DNA from: Hoeflea phototrophica DFL-43
Lineage (GTDB): Bacteria > Pseudomonadota > Alphaproteobacteria > Rhizobiales > Rhizobiaceae
DNA: 64,000 nt
Assembly (NCBI RefSeq): GCF_000154705.2
Contig: NZ_CM002917.1
Span: 3,483,853-3,547,852 of the forward strand
Direction of reading: 5' to 3'
How positions within the stretch are numbered: the first letter of the stretch is position 1; each line of letters starts with the position of its first letter. The translations under genes and the position numbers were made by a program. Below are positions 37,989-46,998 of this stretch, piece after piece. The notes beneath the pieces were generated by a model. That model made no database searches. It was not told the origin of the DNA and saw only the letters and a program-made list of their open reading frames with translations.

Positions 37989-38771
37989 TCAGTATCCTTT
38001 CGGGAGGTCATGCATGTCGAAGGCACGAATTGCCTCCAGAATGCCTGCCGCACCATGGGCTTGAGCCATGTGCAGGTGCTCGAGGTGAGCAACGCGCGAG
38101 ATTAAGTCCGGTTCCGAATTACCGACGGCGACTGCCGGTAAACCGCATTCGAGCATAGAAAGATCATTCAGCGTATCGCCCGCGCACAGAACGCGGTCCT
38201 GCTGGATATCGAGATAACTCACCAGCCGCCGCAGTGACGGGCCTTTGCTGACGCCATCGGGCAGCACATCAAAGAACCTGTTGTCGGAGATCAGCGGCTG
38301 GAATCCCATGTCCAGAACGATGTCCCAGGCGGACGCGTCGAAACGGTCGCTGTCGATGTCATAGCTGACCCGGTAGCGGAAATCGGTCGGCTGCAAACTC
38401 AGGCCCGGATGGCCGTCGAGCCGCGCCCGGATCCTGTCGCCGGCATCACCCCATCGCGCGGAGATCTCCTGCTCCAGGTGCTCGATCGGTTCCACGCCGG
38501 TCTCGGGCGAGACCGTGGCGATGGTTGTTCCGACATCACCCACGGCATAGTCCGGCCAGGGCACACCATGGTCGCGGCAGAGTTCGCCGATAAATTTGGG
38601 ATCCCGCCCAGTGACAAAGATCAGGCCGACAGTGGCGCGATTGTCTTCAATCCAGCCGTAGAGGCGGCTTCGGTCTTCATCGCTGCCCCCCAGGAAGGTG
38701 CCGTCCAGATCCGTCGCCAGAACAAGTTTCCGGGTGGTCAGATCAGGTGTCTGGGTCTTCGCAAGCGTCAT
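37989..38771 (-). CDS. HAD-family phosphatase, probable glucosylglycerol-phosphate phosphatase
   Basis: The 260-residue protein is a Cof/sucrose-phosphatase-type HAD enzyme: motif I DLDGTFLGG with nucleophile Asp21 and Asp23, motif II FVTGRD, a conserved Lys in VSKGPSLRR and motif IV GDTLNDLSML. The start at 38771 overlaps the gpsA stop as ATGA, and the stop is three bases before ggpS. In some proteobacteria a HAD domain is fused to GgpS, which supports removal of phosphate from glucosylglycerol phosphate as the job. Confidence 0.87.
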   Translation of the reverse strand: MTLAKTQTPDLTTRKLVLATDLDGTFLGGSDEDRSRLYGWIEDNRATVGLIFVTGRDPKFIGELCRDHGVPWPDYAVGDVGTTIATVSPETGVEPIEHLEQEISARWGDAGDRIRARLDGHPGLSLQPTDFRYRVSYDIDSDRFDASAWDIVLDMGFQPLISDNRFFDVLPDGVSKGPSLRRLVSYLDIQQDRVLCAGDTLNDLSMLECGLPAVAVGNSEPDLISRVAHLEHLHMAQAHGAAGILEAIRAFDMHDLPKGY

Positions 38772-39895
38772 TGGGTTATCTCCACGGCTGCTGCAACGGG
38801 GCGATCTATTGAGATCGAAAGCCCACGGCGCTCGCCTTCGATCGGGCGCGCCCAGAACTCCGCAAATGTTTCCTTCACATCTGCGCCCTGGTGCAGAATC
38901 CGGTAGACACATTCGCATATCGGCATTTCGAGTTTCATCCGGCGCGCAAGGTCCATGACGGAAACCGAGTTCACCTCGCCCTCCACCACAACGGCCTTGC
39001 CGTCAAAGCAGTGCTCGCGCGGGATGCCCCTTCCGAGCTGAACCCCGAGCGACATGTTGCGCGAGGTCTGCGAAGAGCAGGTCAGTGTCAGGTCGCCGGC
39101 CCCGGCCAGGCCCGTCACTGTTTCGCGGCGGCCGCCGAACACATCCGCAAGCGTCTTCATTTCATCCATGCCCCGAACGATCAGCGCCGCGCGGGTGTTC
39201 TCGGCATAGCCGGCGCCGGTCATCATTCCGCAGGCAATGGCGATCACGTTCTTGATTGCACCACCCACTTCCACGCCGACGAGATCGTCGGAGATGTAGG
39301 GCCTGAAGAAGTCCGACCCGAGCGAAACAGCAAACCGGGCTGCGGGGCTCGAAGCGGTGTCGAGCCGGTCGGCATAGGAGAACTGAAAGGCAATGGTCGC
39401 CGCAGTCAGGTGACCACGAGCGGTTTCGGAGGCAAAGGTCGGGCCTGAAAGGGCGCCAATCTGGTGATCGGTCAGGATTTCCGACGCCACCTCACTGAGA
39501 AGACATCCCGTTCCGGCCTCGATGCCCTTGGCGCACAATGCGATCGGCACGCCCTTGCCCAGATGCGGGCGCATCTGAAGACAGATGTCGCGCAAGGTGC
39601 GCGACGGCGTCACCAGCAGGACGGCCTCTGCGCCATCAAGCGCCTCGGCGATATCGGTTGTTGCCCGGATTCCCTCCGGCAGTGGGATGCCGGGAAGATA
39701 TTTCGGATTTTCGAGACGTGAATTGATGGCCTCGACCGTTGCCTCGTCACGTCCCCAGATCGACGTTTCGCGGCCGGCGCTGCGCGCCACTGAGGCCAAG
39801 GCTGTTCCCCATGAACCCGCGCCAACAACGCAGATTTTACGGAAGGGAAGGGACGGAGAGGACAGGTCTTCGGCTTGTGTGCCTAGATAAGTCAT
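38768..39895 (-). CDS. gpsA: NAD(P)-dependent glycerol-3-phosphate dehydrogenase, osmolyte operon paralogue
   Basis: The 375-residue protein has the dinucleotide loop VVGAGSWGTALA (near 23-34), LSGPTFASE, and the catalytic-lysine region VEVGGAIKNVIAIACG and GLAGAGDLTLTC. It reduces dihydroxyacetone phosphate to glycerol 3-phosphate. It heads a tightly packed operon with the HAD phosphatase and ggpS, so its role here is likely to supply the acceptor for glucosylglycerol. Rhizobia usually carry another gpsA next to tsaD for phospholipid synthesis; that copy is outside the window. Confidence 0.93.
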   Translation of the reverse strand: MTYLGTQAEDLSSPSLPFRKICVVGAGSWGTALASVARSAGRETSIWGRDEATVEAINSRLENPKYLPGIPLPEGIRATTDIAEALDGAEAVLLVTPSRTLRDICLQMRPHLGKGVPIALCAKGIEAGTGCLLSEVASEILTDHQIGALSGPTFASETARGHLTAATIAFQFSYADRLDTASSPAARFAVSLGSDFFRPYISDDLVGVEVGGAIKNVIAIACGMMTGAGYAENTRAALIVRGMDEMKTLADVFGGRRETVTGLAGAGDLTLTCSSQTSRNMSLGVQLGRGIPREHCFDGKAVVVEGEVNSVSVMDLARRMKLEMPICECVYRILHQGADVKETFAEFWARPIEGERRGLSISIDRPVAAAVEITQ

Positions 39896-40072
39896 ATGGC
39901 CCTATGTAGGGTCCTTTTTGCTGCATTGCAACTTTTCAGTCGCCGCAACGCAGCATAACACCAGGGAAACCGGCAGGAATTGCCCAATATCACCCAGTTT
40001 CCGCAAGGCAACCACCCCTTGGGATTCAAGGCAAAACTGGCTCCGGCGCCCGGGTTGCCACGTCAGCAAACG

Positions 40073-40588
40073 TCAAACCTGTGGATGGCGGTTCATGTGC
40101 TGGATTTCACCTTCAAGCGCCATCGGGTCGATCTTGCCAAAACAGGCTGCAAGAAGCCGGTGCGCATCAAACGGCCCCGGCATTGTCAACGCGCCAGGCT
40201 TTGTCGGCGCAAAACCGAGCGGCGCGTAATAAGGCGGATCCCCGACAAGCAGAACCATCGGACTTCCCGATTTTTCTGCGGCAGCCAAGGCAATCCGGAC
40301 CAGTTCGCGGCCAATGCCGAGATTCTTGTGCGAGGGGCGAACAGCCAGCGGACCAAGCAGGTACCCCGTTGTGGTCCCGGCAAGGATCGGCGTCATCCGC
40401 ACCGAGCCAATCGTTTCGCCGCGATCGGTTGCCACAAAGGACAATTGGCGGTCATGCGGCCCCTGTTCGCGAACACGTTCGGACGAGCGGACAAACCGCC
40501 CCGGACCAAAGGCTTCTTCGTTGATGTGATTGATGGCCGCGTCATGAGACGCGTCTTCGGTGAGAAAGACAAAATCGTGGCAGGGCAT
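40073..40588 (-). CDS. GNAT family N-acetyltransferase
   Basis: The 171-residue protein has the acetyl-CoA loop LAVRPSHKNLGIGRELVR near 90-107 and the C-terminal VGDPPYYAPLGF typical of the YhbS-like GNAT group. The substrate is unknown. The start at 40588 gives a normal-length GNAT domain; no strong ribosome-binding site is visible. Confidence 0.88.
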   Translation of the reverse strand: MPCHDFVFLTEDASHDAAINHINEEAFGPGRFVRSSERVREQGPHDRQLSFVATDRGETIGSVRMTPILAGTTTGYLLGPLAVRPSHKNLGIGRELVRIALAAAEKSGSPMVLLVGDPPYYAPLGFAPTKPGALTMPGPFDAHRLLAACFGKIDPMALEGEIQHMNRHPQV

Positions 40589-40816
40589 GGAAATGTTTCC
40601 AGGTAGAGACAACGGGACGTGACAAGGCGCGCGCAAGGGCGCGGGGTGTTCTCGTTCAGCGTCGTCGCAAGGCCGTAGCAGGCATCCGGAAATCCTTTTC
40701 TCATTTGCCTTTAGCAAAGCCGGTCTGCCCCGTCCAATGCAAAACGCACCGTTCACCGTGATTTTCTTCGCATTTCTGCTTTTCCGGCCTATGTCAGAAA
40801 TCAAAGGAGATTGCTC

Positions 40817-41806
40817 ATGGGAATGCTGGTTGAAGGCGTCTGGAACGACGTATGGTACGACACCAAATCGACAGGCGGCCATTTCAAGCGCTCGGAAGCC
40901 GCCTTCCGCAACTGGGTGACCGCTGATGGCGCACCTGGACCATCGGGAACCGGCGGCTTCGCTGCGGAGGCCGGCCGCTATCATCTCTATGTCTCGCTTG
41001 CCTGTCCCTGGGCGCACCGGACCCTGATCTTCCGCAAGCTCAAGGGGCTTGAGGACGCCATCTCGGTGTCCATCGTCGATCCCTATATGGGCAAGAACGG
41101 CTGGGAGTTTCATGACCGCGACGGCGGCACCAGCGATCATATCGGCGGGGCGGACTTCATGTGGCAGGTCTATGTTGCCGCCAAAAAGGATTACTCGGGC
41201 CGGGTCACCGTGCCGGTGCTGTGGGACAAGAAGACCGGCACCGTGGTCTCCAATGAATCCTCGGAAATCATCCGGATGTTCAACTCCGCCTTCAACGCGA
41301 TCGCCAAGCCGGGCCCGGACTACTATCCCGCTGCACTGCGTGAGGGCATCGATGAGATCAACGAAATCGTCTATCACAAGGTCAACAACGGGGTTTACAA
41401 GTCAGGCTTTGCAACCACTCAGGAAGCCTATGAGGAAAGTGTGGGCGCCCTGTTCGACACCCTCGACATGCTCGACGAACGGCTGAGCAAAAACCGCTAC
41501 CTGATGGGCGGTGATCTGACCGAGGCCGACTGGCGTCTGTTCACCACGCTGGTGCGCTTTGACCCGGTCTATGTCGGGCACTTCAAATGCAACATTCGCC
41601 GGATCGCCGACTATCCGTCCCTGTCAGGCTATTTGCGAGAGCTCTACCAGATGCCGGGCATCGCCGGGACCGTGAACATGGACCACATCAAGAACCATTA
41701 TTACGGCAGCCACGACAGCATCAATCCAACCGGAATCGTCCCTGTTGGACCGGCGCTTGACCTGTCCGCGCCCCATGGCCGGGAGATCCTGGGCAAGGCG
41801 GCCTGA
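40817..41806 (+). CDS. Glutathionyl-hydroquinone reductase (Xi-class glutathione transferase)
   Basis: The 329-residue protein has the Xi-class motif SLACPWAHRTLIFRKLKGL with catalytic Cys near 60, VPVLWDKKTGTVVSNESSEI, and the C-terminal VYKSGFATTQEAYE and MGGDLTEADWRLFTTL. Enzymes of this class reduce glutathionyl-hydroquinones formed from quinones. The ATG at 40817 follows AAAGGAGA. It stands alone, divergent from the GNAT gene. Confidence 0.95.
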   Translation: MGMLVEGVWNDVWYDTKSTGGHFKRSEAAFRNWVTADGAPGPSGTGGFAAEAGRYHLYVSLACPWAHRTLIFRKLKGLEDAISVSIVDPYMGKNGWEFHDRDGGTSDHIGGADFMWQVYVAAKKDYSGRVTVPVLWDKKTGTVVSNESSEIIRMFNSAFNAIAKPGPDYYPAALREGIDEINEIVYHKVNNGVYKSGFATTQEAYEESVGALFDTLDMLDERLSKNRYLMGGDLTEADWRLFTTLVRFDPVYVGHFKCNIRRIADYPSLSGYLRELYQMPGIAGTVNMDHIKNHYYGSHDSINPTGIVPVGPALDLSAPHGREILGKAA

Positions 41807-41828
41807 ACGAACCGCCTGTCCATCCACC

Positions 41829-42308
41829 CTACCAGATGTCGCGAAACGGCAGCTCTCCAGCAAGTTCGGCGAGCCGGCGTTTCGTGGCCGCAGTGATGCC
41901 ATCGGGCAAAGCGTCAAGCGCGAAGAACCCTGATTCCAGGATTTCCCTGTCCGGCAATTTCGGCGCGGTTTGCCGGACCGTGCACCGGTAGAAAGCGACA
42001 TGGTCACGCCGGCTTGTGCGCTGGTTGAAATAGATGGTGACGAGCTCGGGCGCGCCAACCATCTCCAGATTGCCTTCCTCGCGCAACTCCTTTGCCAGGG
42101 CGTCGCCGGTGGTTTCACCGCGCTCGACCCCGCCACCGGGCATATGCCAGCCCGGCACATAGGAATGACGCACCAGAAACACCCGGCCCGTGTCGTCAAA
42201 GGCGGCGGCACGAACACCCAGCGTCATGCTGCGGGTGAGCAGAAACCAGACATGGATCAGCCGCGTCACCAGCAGTGCGCGCCAGTTGCGCAACTCCGGC
42301 GGCGCCAC
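41829..42308 (-). CDS. Nudix hydrolase
   Basis: The protein has a Nudix box starting GGGVERGETT and ending KELREEGNLE; the usual Arg of the box is Lys. The N-terminal part (NWRALLVTRLIHVWFLLTRSMTLGVRAAAFDDTGR) is the form seen in rhizobial homologues. No ATG gives a sensible N-terminus without overlapping the divergent phosphoesterase gene, so I take GTG at 42308, giving 159 residues; the start remains uncertain. The substrate is unknown. Confidence 0.82.
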   Translation of the reverse strand: MAPPELRNWRALLVTRLIHVWFLLTRSMTLGVRAAAFDDTGRVFLVRHSYVPGWHMPGGGVERGETTGDALAKELREEGNLEMVGAPELVTIYFNQRTSRRDHVAFYRCTVRQTAPKLPDREILESGFFALDALPDGITAATKRRLAELAGELPFRDIW

Positions 42309-42350
42309 GCTGTCTTCGACAGCCGCTTGCGGGCCGCCCTGCCTGCCGTT

Positions 42351-43271
42351 ATGGCTCACATCATGTTTCGTCTTGCGCATATTTCCGACATTCATTTGGG
42401 ACCGCTGCCTCGGGTAAGCCCGGCCGAGCTCGCCTCCAAGCGGATCACAGGCTATCTGAACTGGCAGCGCAACCGCCGCAAGCATCTTTTTGGCAACACG
42501 CTGGAACAGCTGCTCGACGGAATGCGCGCCGAGGCCCCCGATCATGTCGCGATCACCGGCGACCTGGTCAATCTGGCGACCCGCACGGAGATCGAAGCCG
42601 CCCGGCTCTGGCTGGAAACCCATTTCGATCCCGCCAACGCAACATTCGTTCCCGGTAACCACGATGCCTATGTGCCCGGCGCCTTTGCCCGTTCGACGGA
42701 AGCCTGGGAGCCCTGGATTGCCTCCGACAACCCGGCAAGTCAGGGCAAGCTGTTTCCCAACTGCCGCCGTCGCGGCCCGGTGGCGCTGATCGGCCTGTCG
42801 ACCGCAAATGCCACCCTGCCCTTCATGGCGACCGGCGATTTCGGCCACAAGCAGGCCATTGCCGCAGGAAAGCTGCTCGATCAGGCCCACGATGACGGGC
42901 TGTTCCGTGTTCTCATGATCCATCATCCGCCAGTCCGGGGCGCCACCCGCTGGCACAAACGGATGCGCGGCACCGGCCACTTCTCGAAAATGCTCAAGCT
43001 TCACGGCGCGGAACTGGTGCTGCACGGTCACACCCATCTCGACACGCTGCACTACCTCGCCGGCAGGCATGGTGATGTTCCGGTGGTCGGAATCGCATCC
43101 GCCAGCCAGGGACCCGACTCGCATAGGCCGACTGCAGGGTTTAACATGTTCGAGATCGATGGCGACAGGGACACCTGGAAACTCGTGCACAGACGCATGA
43201 AGCTGTCCGGTGACGGCGCAGGGCTTTGCCAAACCTCAACCGGTCAGATCAAATCCGCGGCGATCAGCTGA
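42351..43271 (+). CDS. Metallophosphoesterase
   Basis: The 306-residue calcineurin-like phosphoesterase has the metal-binding motifs HISDIHLG near 9, ITGDLVNL, VPGNHD near 101, MIHHPP and LHGHTHLD. These supply the usual Asp, His and Asn ligands for two metals. ATG at 42363 (MFRLAHIS) is an equally possible start. Substrate unknown; relatives act on cyclic nucleotides or nucleotidyl lipids. Confidence 0.93.
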   Translation: MAHIMFRLAHISDIHLGPLPRVSPAELASKRITGYLNWQRNRRKHLFGNTLEQLLDGMRAEAPDHVAITGDLVNLATRTEIEAARLWLETHFDPANATFVPGNHDAYVPGAFARSTEAWEPWIASDNPASQGKLFPNCRRRGPVALIGLSTANATLPFMATGDFGHKQAIAAGKLLDQAHDDGLFRVLMIHHPPVRGATRWHKRMRGTGHFSKMLKLHGAELVLHGHTHLDTLHYLAGRHGDVPVVGIASASQGPDSHRPTAGFNMFEIDGDRDTWKLVHRRMKLSGDGAGLCQTSTGQIKSAAIS

Positions 43272-43971
43272 TCAGTGCCGAGAGCCGGTCCCAGAACGCC
43301 ACGACAAGAGCCGCAGCTCCCGCGACACAGCCGAGAATGAACCAGGACGCGCCAAGCGCAAATCCGCTGCTGTTGCGCGCCTGAGGTTCGGGCACCTGCG
43401 AAGCCTTGGAAACAGCACTCGCCGCGCTTGCGCCCTGATCCTCGCTCTGAGCTGGTTCATTGGCCGTTGTGGCGCTGCCGGCATCGCCACCGGCCTCATC
43501 AGCCGCCTGAGCCGGAGCAGGCTCAATGCTCTTCCCGGCTGACTCCTTGAGGGTTTCGAAATCACCCGCCAGGATCCGCTCACGCTCGATCACCCGCTCG
43601 GCGATGTAACGCGCCACCGCATCCGCGGTTGCCGCCATGTCGCTGGTGTCCGAGATCAACTTGCGCCCCAGCCGCGTGTCGCGCACGAAGCGATAGATCC
43701 GCCGGTCATGGCCCATATGCACATGCGCCACCGCATCCACCCAAAGCCGCGGCTGCAGCCCGGCCGACACGCCGAAATCAAACCGGTCGTCGGTTGGGTC
43801 GATGTCGTTGATCACCGGCTGAAGTTCCTGCGCCAGAAGTTCGAGCCGCGCCCGGTCAGCGTCGCGCATGTCGACCACGACATCGGTGCGGTCGGCCGCG
43901 GAAATCTTCACGTCACGCACGATGTCCGCCAGCCGGCGGTCGAACGAAGTCGGTTTTGAAGTGTCGGTCAT
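43264..43971 (-). CDS. Conserved protein with a C-terminal membrane anchor, unknown function
   Basis: The 235-residue protein has a cytoplasmic N-terminal domain of about 140 residues (FDFGVSAGLQPRLWVDAVAHVHMGHDRRIYRFVRDTR is its central part, in two stretches), an Ala/Glu/Gln-rich linker, and a single C-terminal helix (WFILGCVAGAAALVVAFW). I recognise it as conserved in rhizobia without a known role. Its 3' end overlaps the convergent phosphoesterase gene by eight bases. A CtrA-like site lies 38 bases upstream of its start. Confidence 0.75.
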   Translation of the reverse strand: MTDTSKPTSFDRRLADIVRDVKISAADRTDVVVDMRDADRARLELLAQELQPVINDIDPTDDRFDFGVSAGLQPRLWVDAVAHVHMGHDRRIYRFVRDTRLGRKLISDTSDMAATADAVARYIAERVIERERILAGDFETLKESAGKSIEPAPAQAADEAGGDAGSATTANEPAQSEDQGASAASAVSKASQVPEPQARNSSGFALGASWFILGCVAGAAALVVAFWDRLSALIS

Positions 43972-44008
43972 GGCCTTGGCTTCTGCTGGTTGGAACGGGT
44001 TCGATTGG

Positions 44009-44025
44009 TTAACAATCTCTTAGCA
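44009..44025 (-). promoter_or_regulatory. CtrA-like binding site
   Basis: On the minus strand the sequence is CTAA-N7-TTAACC, one mismatch from the CtrA full site TTAA-N7-TTAACC. It ends 38 bases before the start codon of the anchored protein, a plausible promoter position. A single match of this length can occur by chance. Confidence 0.4.
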
Positions 44026-44106
44026 CAGCCGGCGCCTGATGGCGACAATCAGGCCAAAACCCTCTTCCCGCATGGTAAAGACCTGTGGATCGCCCGGAAA
44101 GCGGCC

Positions 44107-44895
44107 TCAGGAGGGGGCCGACACCGCCTGGGTCAGCACACCGGCCACGATCTCGGGCGCTTCCTCGGGCAGCATGTGGCCGAGCTCCGGCAACACGGAG
44201 AAGGCGAAAGACGCCGGAAGAGCCGCGGGGGACGGGCACGGCAGCACCGCATCCGCCAGCCCCCAGATCACGAACACCGGCATGTCGAGCGCGGCCAGCG
44301 CATCAAACGGCAACACGCCCTGCCCGTGTTCGGGCCCGTCCGGGAACATCGCCTCATAGGTCTCGGCAAGTGCCTCGAGCGCGCCGGGCCGGGCACGTTC
44401 GCTGACAAATCCGTCAATCACCGCCTGCGGGATGACAAAGCCCGGCGCCGACATTTCGGCAAGGCTGGCGCGGATATCCGCCTCGCTCGCAGCCTTGGCG
44501 TAGCGCGCCAGCAGATCCGCATTGATCTCGCGCGCCATGCCGCCCGGAGCCACCAGCGTCAGCGATTTCACCCGCGCACCTGCACGCAGGGCTATCAGCG
44601 CCGACACCGCACCACCCATCGAATGCCCGGCAATGTGAAACGCCTCGACACCGGCTTCATCAAGGGCGGCAAGAATGGCCTTGGCCATCCGCCCGGCCCC
44701 GCCACGGCCTTCAGAGTTGAGCGACTTGCCATGGCCCGGCAGATCCACCGCGATCACCCGCACACTCCCGGGCAGATGGGGGATAACCCCATCCCAGGCA
44801 TGGCCCGATCCGCCAAAGCCGTGCAGCAGCACCAGCGGTATCTCCCCGGACATCCCCTCGGGCGCGCCCGATACCGTCATGTGAATCCCGCTCAT
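44107..44895 (-). CDS. Alpha/beta hydrolase
   Basis: The 262-residue protein shows the oxyanion-hole motif LLHGFGGSGHAW near 23, AVDLPGHGKS, the nucleophile elbow GHSMGG near 93-98, a late Asp in WGLADAVLP and the catalytic His in ELGHMLPEEAP. Esterase, lipase or C-C hydrolase activity cannot be distinguished from sequence alone. Confidence 0.92.
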   Translation of the reverse strand: MSGIHMTVSGAPEGMSGEIPLVLLHGFGGSGHAWDGVIPHLPGSVRVIAVDLPGHGKSLNSEGRGGAGRMAKAILAALDEAGVEAFHIAGHSMGGAVSALIALRAGARVKSLTLVAPGGMAREINADLLARYAKAASEADIRASLAEMSAPGFVIPQAVIDGFVSERARPGALEALAETYEAMFPDGPEHGQGVLPFDALAALDMPVFVIWGLADAVLPCPSPAALPASFAFSVLPELGHMLPEEAPEIVAGVLTQAVSAPS

Positions 44896-44969
44896 CGCGC
44901 GCTCCTCCCAAGAGCTTGTCGCCAGCCACCCTGTCCCTGCACGTCACTTGTGCATCCCGGCAGATGGAG

Positions 44970-45004
44970 AGACCGCCGCCCAGGCACCAGCCCGGCGGCG
45001 GTCT
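44970..45004 (-). terminator. Strong hairpin after leuA
   Basis: An 11-bp perfect stem (44970-44980 with 44994-45004) begins nine bases after the leuA stop. It lacks a T-run on the minus strand, so it may stabilise or end the transcript in another way. Confidence 0.6.
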
Positions 45005-45012
45005 TCAGGCTG

Positions 45013-46722
45013 TCAGTTCTTCTCAGCCGCAAGCGTGCGGTTGGCGGCAGACACGATGGCCGCAAGCGAGGCCGCCACAATGTTGGTGTTGATCCCCACA
45101 CCGAACCGCTTGCCCGACGGCGTTTCCATTTCCATGTAGCAGATCGCCGCCGCATTGGAGCCATGCTGCATCGAGTGCTCGGAATAGTTGGCCACCGTCA
45201 GCTCAAATCCGAGGTAGGTTGAAAGCGCATTCACAAACCCGTCGATCGGACCGGTGCCGCGGCCCTCGATACGCCTGGTCTCGCCATTGTCGGTGATTTC
45301 GGCGGAGATGACGCGCACACCCTTGGCGTTGGGATCGGTGTGGGTGTGATGATCGACGAATCCGAGCCGCGCGCCGGGCTGGTTGACATAGATCTCCATG
45401 AAGCTCTCATGGATCCGCGACGATGGCAGCTCGCGGCCCTCGACATCGGTGATGTTCTGGATTTCCTCGCGGAACTCCACCTGCAGCGCCCGCGGCAGGT
45501 TGAGCCCGTAATCCTCCTGCAGGATATAGGCGATGCCGCCCTTGCCCGATTGCGAGTTGATCCGGATGATCGCCTCATAGGTGCGCCCCACATCCTGCGG
45601 GTCGATCGGCAGATAAGGCACTTCCCAGTCCGGCTTGTTGGCCTGGCGGATCGCCTTCATGCCCTTGTTGATCGCATCCTGGTGCGAGCCGGAAAACGCG
45701 GTATAGACCAGTTCGCCCACATAAGGATGCCGTTCGCCGATCGCCATCTGGTTGGAATATTCATACACCGCCTTCATCCGCTCGATGTCGGTGCAGTCGA
45801 GCATCGGGTCCACCCCTTGCGTGAACATGTTGAGCGCCATGGTCACCACATCGACATTGCCGGTGCGCTCGCCATTGCCGAACAGCGTGCCCTCGACCCG
45901 GTCGGCGCCCGCCATCAGCCCCAGCTCGGCGGCCGCCACGCCGGTGCCGCGGTCATTGTGCGGATGCAGCGAGATCAGCACGCTGTCGCGCCTGTCGATG
46001 TTGCGGCACATCCACTCGATCTGGTCGGCATAGATATTGGGCGTCGACATCTCCACCGTCGAGGGCAGGTTGAGGATCAACTTGTTGTCAGGCGTCGGCT
46101 GCATCTCCTCGATCACCGCATTGCAGATCTCCAGCGCCACCTCGAGTTCGGTTCCGGTGAAGCTCTCGGGCGAATATTCGAACCGGTAGCCGCCGCCCGC
46201 TTTCGCCGCCATGTCGCTGACCATCTTCGCCGCATCCACCGCGATCTGCTTGATGCCCGCCACATCCTTGCCGAACACCACCCGGCGCTGCAATTCCGAT
46301 GTCGAATTGTAAAAATGCACGATCGGCCGGTGCGCGCCCTCCAGCGCTTCAAAGGTGCGGGTGATCAGCTCGGGCCGGCACTGCACCAGCACCTGCAGCG
46401 ACACATCGGAGGGCACATTGCCCTCCTCGATGCACCAGCGCGCAAAATCGAAATCGGTCTGCGAGGCCGAGGGAAACCCGATCTCGATTTCCTTGAATCC
46501 CATGTCCAAGAGCAGCTGAAACATCCGCGCCTTGCGGTCATGGCCCATCGGATCAACCAGCGCCTGATTGCCGTCGCGAAGATCCACCGAGCACCAGATC
46601 GGCGCTTGAGTAATCTGCCTGGACGGCCAGGTCCGGTCGGCAAGATCGATCAACGGATAGGCGTGGTATTTCTCGGCTGCCTTCGGCATGCCCTTGGGTC
46701 CGGATGCGGTATGTGCGGTCAT
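45013..46722 (-). CDS. leuA: 2-isopropylmalate synthase
   Basis: LeuA condenses 2-oxoisovalerate with acetyl-CoA, the first committed step of leucine synthesis. The 569-residue protein is the long type: catalytic barrel with CSVDLRDGNQALVDPM near 42, the metal-binding HPHNDRGTG near 248, and a C-terminal LeuA regulatory domain (about 440-565) that normally gives leucine feedback. It is preceded by a leucine-rich leader peptide and attenuator, so it should be controlled both by feedback and by charged tRNA-Leu. Confidence 0.97.
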   Translation of the reverse strand: MTAHTASGPKGMPKAAEKYHAYPLIDLADRTWPSRQITQAPIWCSVDLRDGNQALVDPMGHDRKARMFQLLLDMGFKEIEIGFPSASQTDFDFARWCIEEGNVPSDVSLQVLVQCRPELITRTFEALEGAHRPIVHFYNSTSELQRRVVFGKDVAGIKQIAVDAAKMVSDMAAKAGGGYRFEYSPESFTGTELEVALEICNAVIEEMQPTPDNKLILNLPSTVEMSTPNIYADQIEWMCRNIDRRDSVLISLHPHNDRGTGVAAAELGLMAGADRVEGTLFGNGERTGNVDVVTMALNMFTQGVDPMLDCTDIERMKAVYEYSNQMAIGERHPYVGELVYTAFSGSHQDAINKGMKAIRQANKPDWEVPYLPIDPQDVGRTYEAIIRINSQSGKGGIAYILQEDYGLNLPRALQVEFREEIQNITDVEGRELPSSRIHESFMEIYVNQPGARLGFVDHHTHTDPNAKGVRVISAEITDNGETRRIEGRGTGPIDGFVNALSTYLGFELTVANYSEHSMQHGSNAAAICYMEMETPSGKRFGVGINTNIVAASLAAIVSAANRTLAAEKN

Positions 46723-46831
46723 TGTGCTCTCTCGTTCCTGGCCCGGCCGGAGGCCGCGTATCGCGCGGCGTCAACAGGCCTCAGGCCGTCATGTTGCATT
46801 GTCGGAAAAATGTAAAGTCTGGAGAGGAGCA

Positions 46832-46868
46832 GGAGCGCATCAGCGGCGGTTCGACCGCCGGACGCTCC
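46832..46868 (-). terminator. Attenuator hairpin between the leucine leader and leuA
   Basis: Two nested stems, GGAGCG/CGCTCC (outer) and CGGCGGT/ACCGCCG (inner, three-base loop), start one base after the leader stop codon. The T-run is not adjacent: TTTACATTTTT lies some 16-26 bases farther. Which alternative pairing acts as antiterminator I could not resolve. Confidence 0.6.
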
Positions 46869-46991
46869 TCAACGGGCCCGGCGATCGCCGCTAAGTGCGA
46901 GAAGAAGCAGGCCGCCAAGCCGCGCATGCAAAGCCGTCGCCGCCGCAAAGCGGGCAAAGGACGACTGGAACTTGGGCGCGTTGGTGTTCAT
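46869..46991 (-). CDS. Leucine-rich leader peptide of leuA
   Basis: A 40-codon frame starts at the ATG at 46991 and stops with TGA at 46869-46871. It contains seven leucines, including four in a row (Leu28-31, codons CTG CTT CTT CTC) and Leu33, close to the stop and just before a strong hairpin. This is the architecture of a transcription-attenuation leader: stalling at the Leu codons when charged tRNA-Leu is low would change RNA folding and let transcription enter leuA 147 bases downstream. No Shine-Dalgarno sequence precedes the ATG, and the predicted transcription start is at the ATG. Confidence 0.85.
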   Translation of the reverse strand: MNTNAPKFQSSFARFAAATALHARLGGLLLLALSGDRRAR

Positions 46992-46998
46992 GGGTGGC

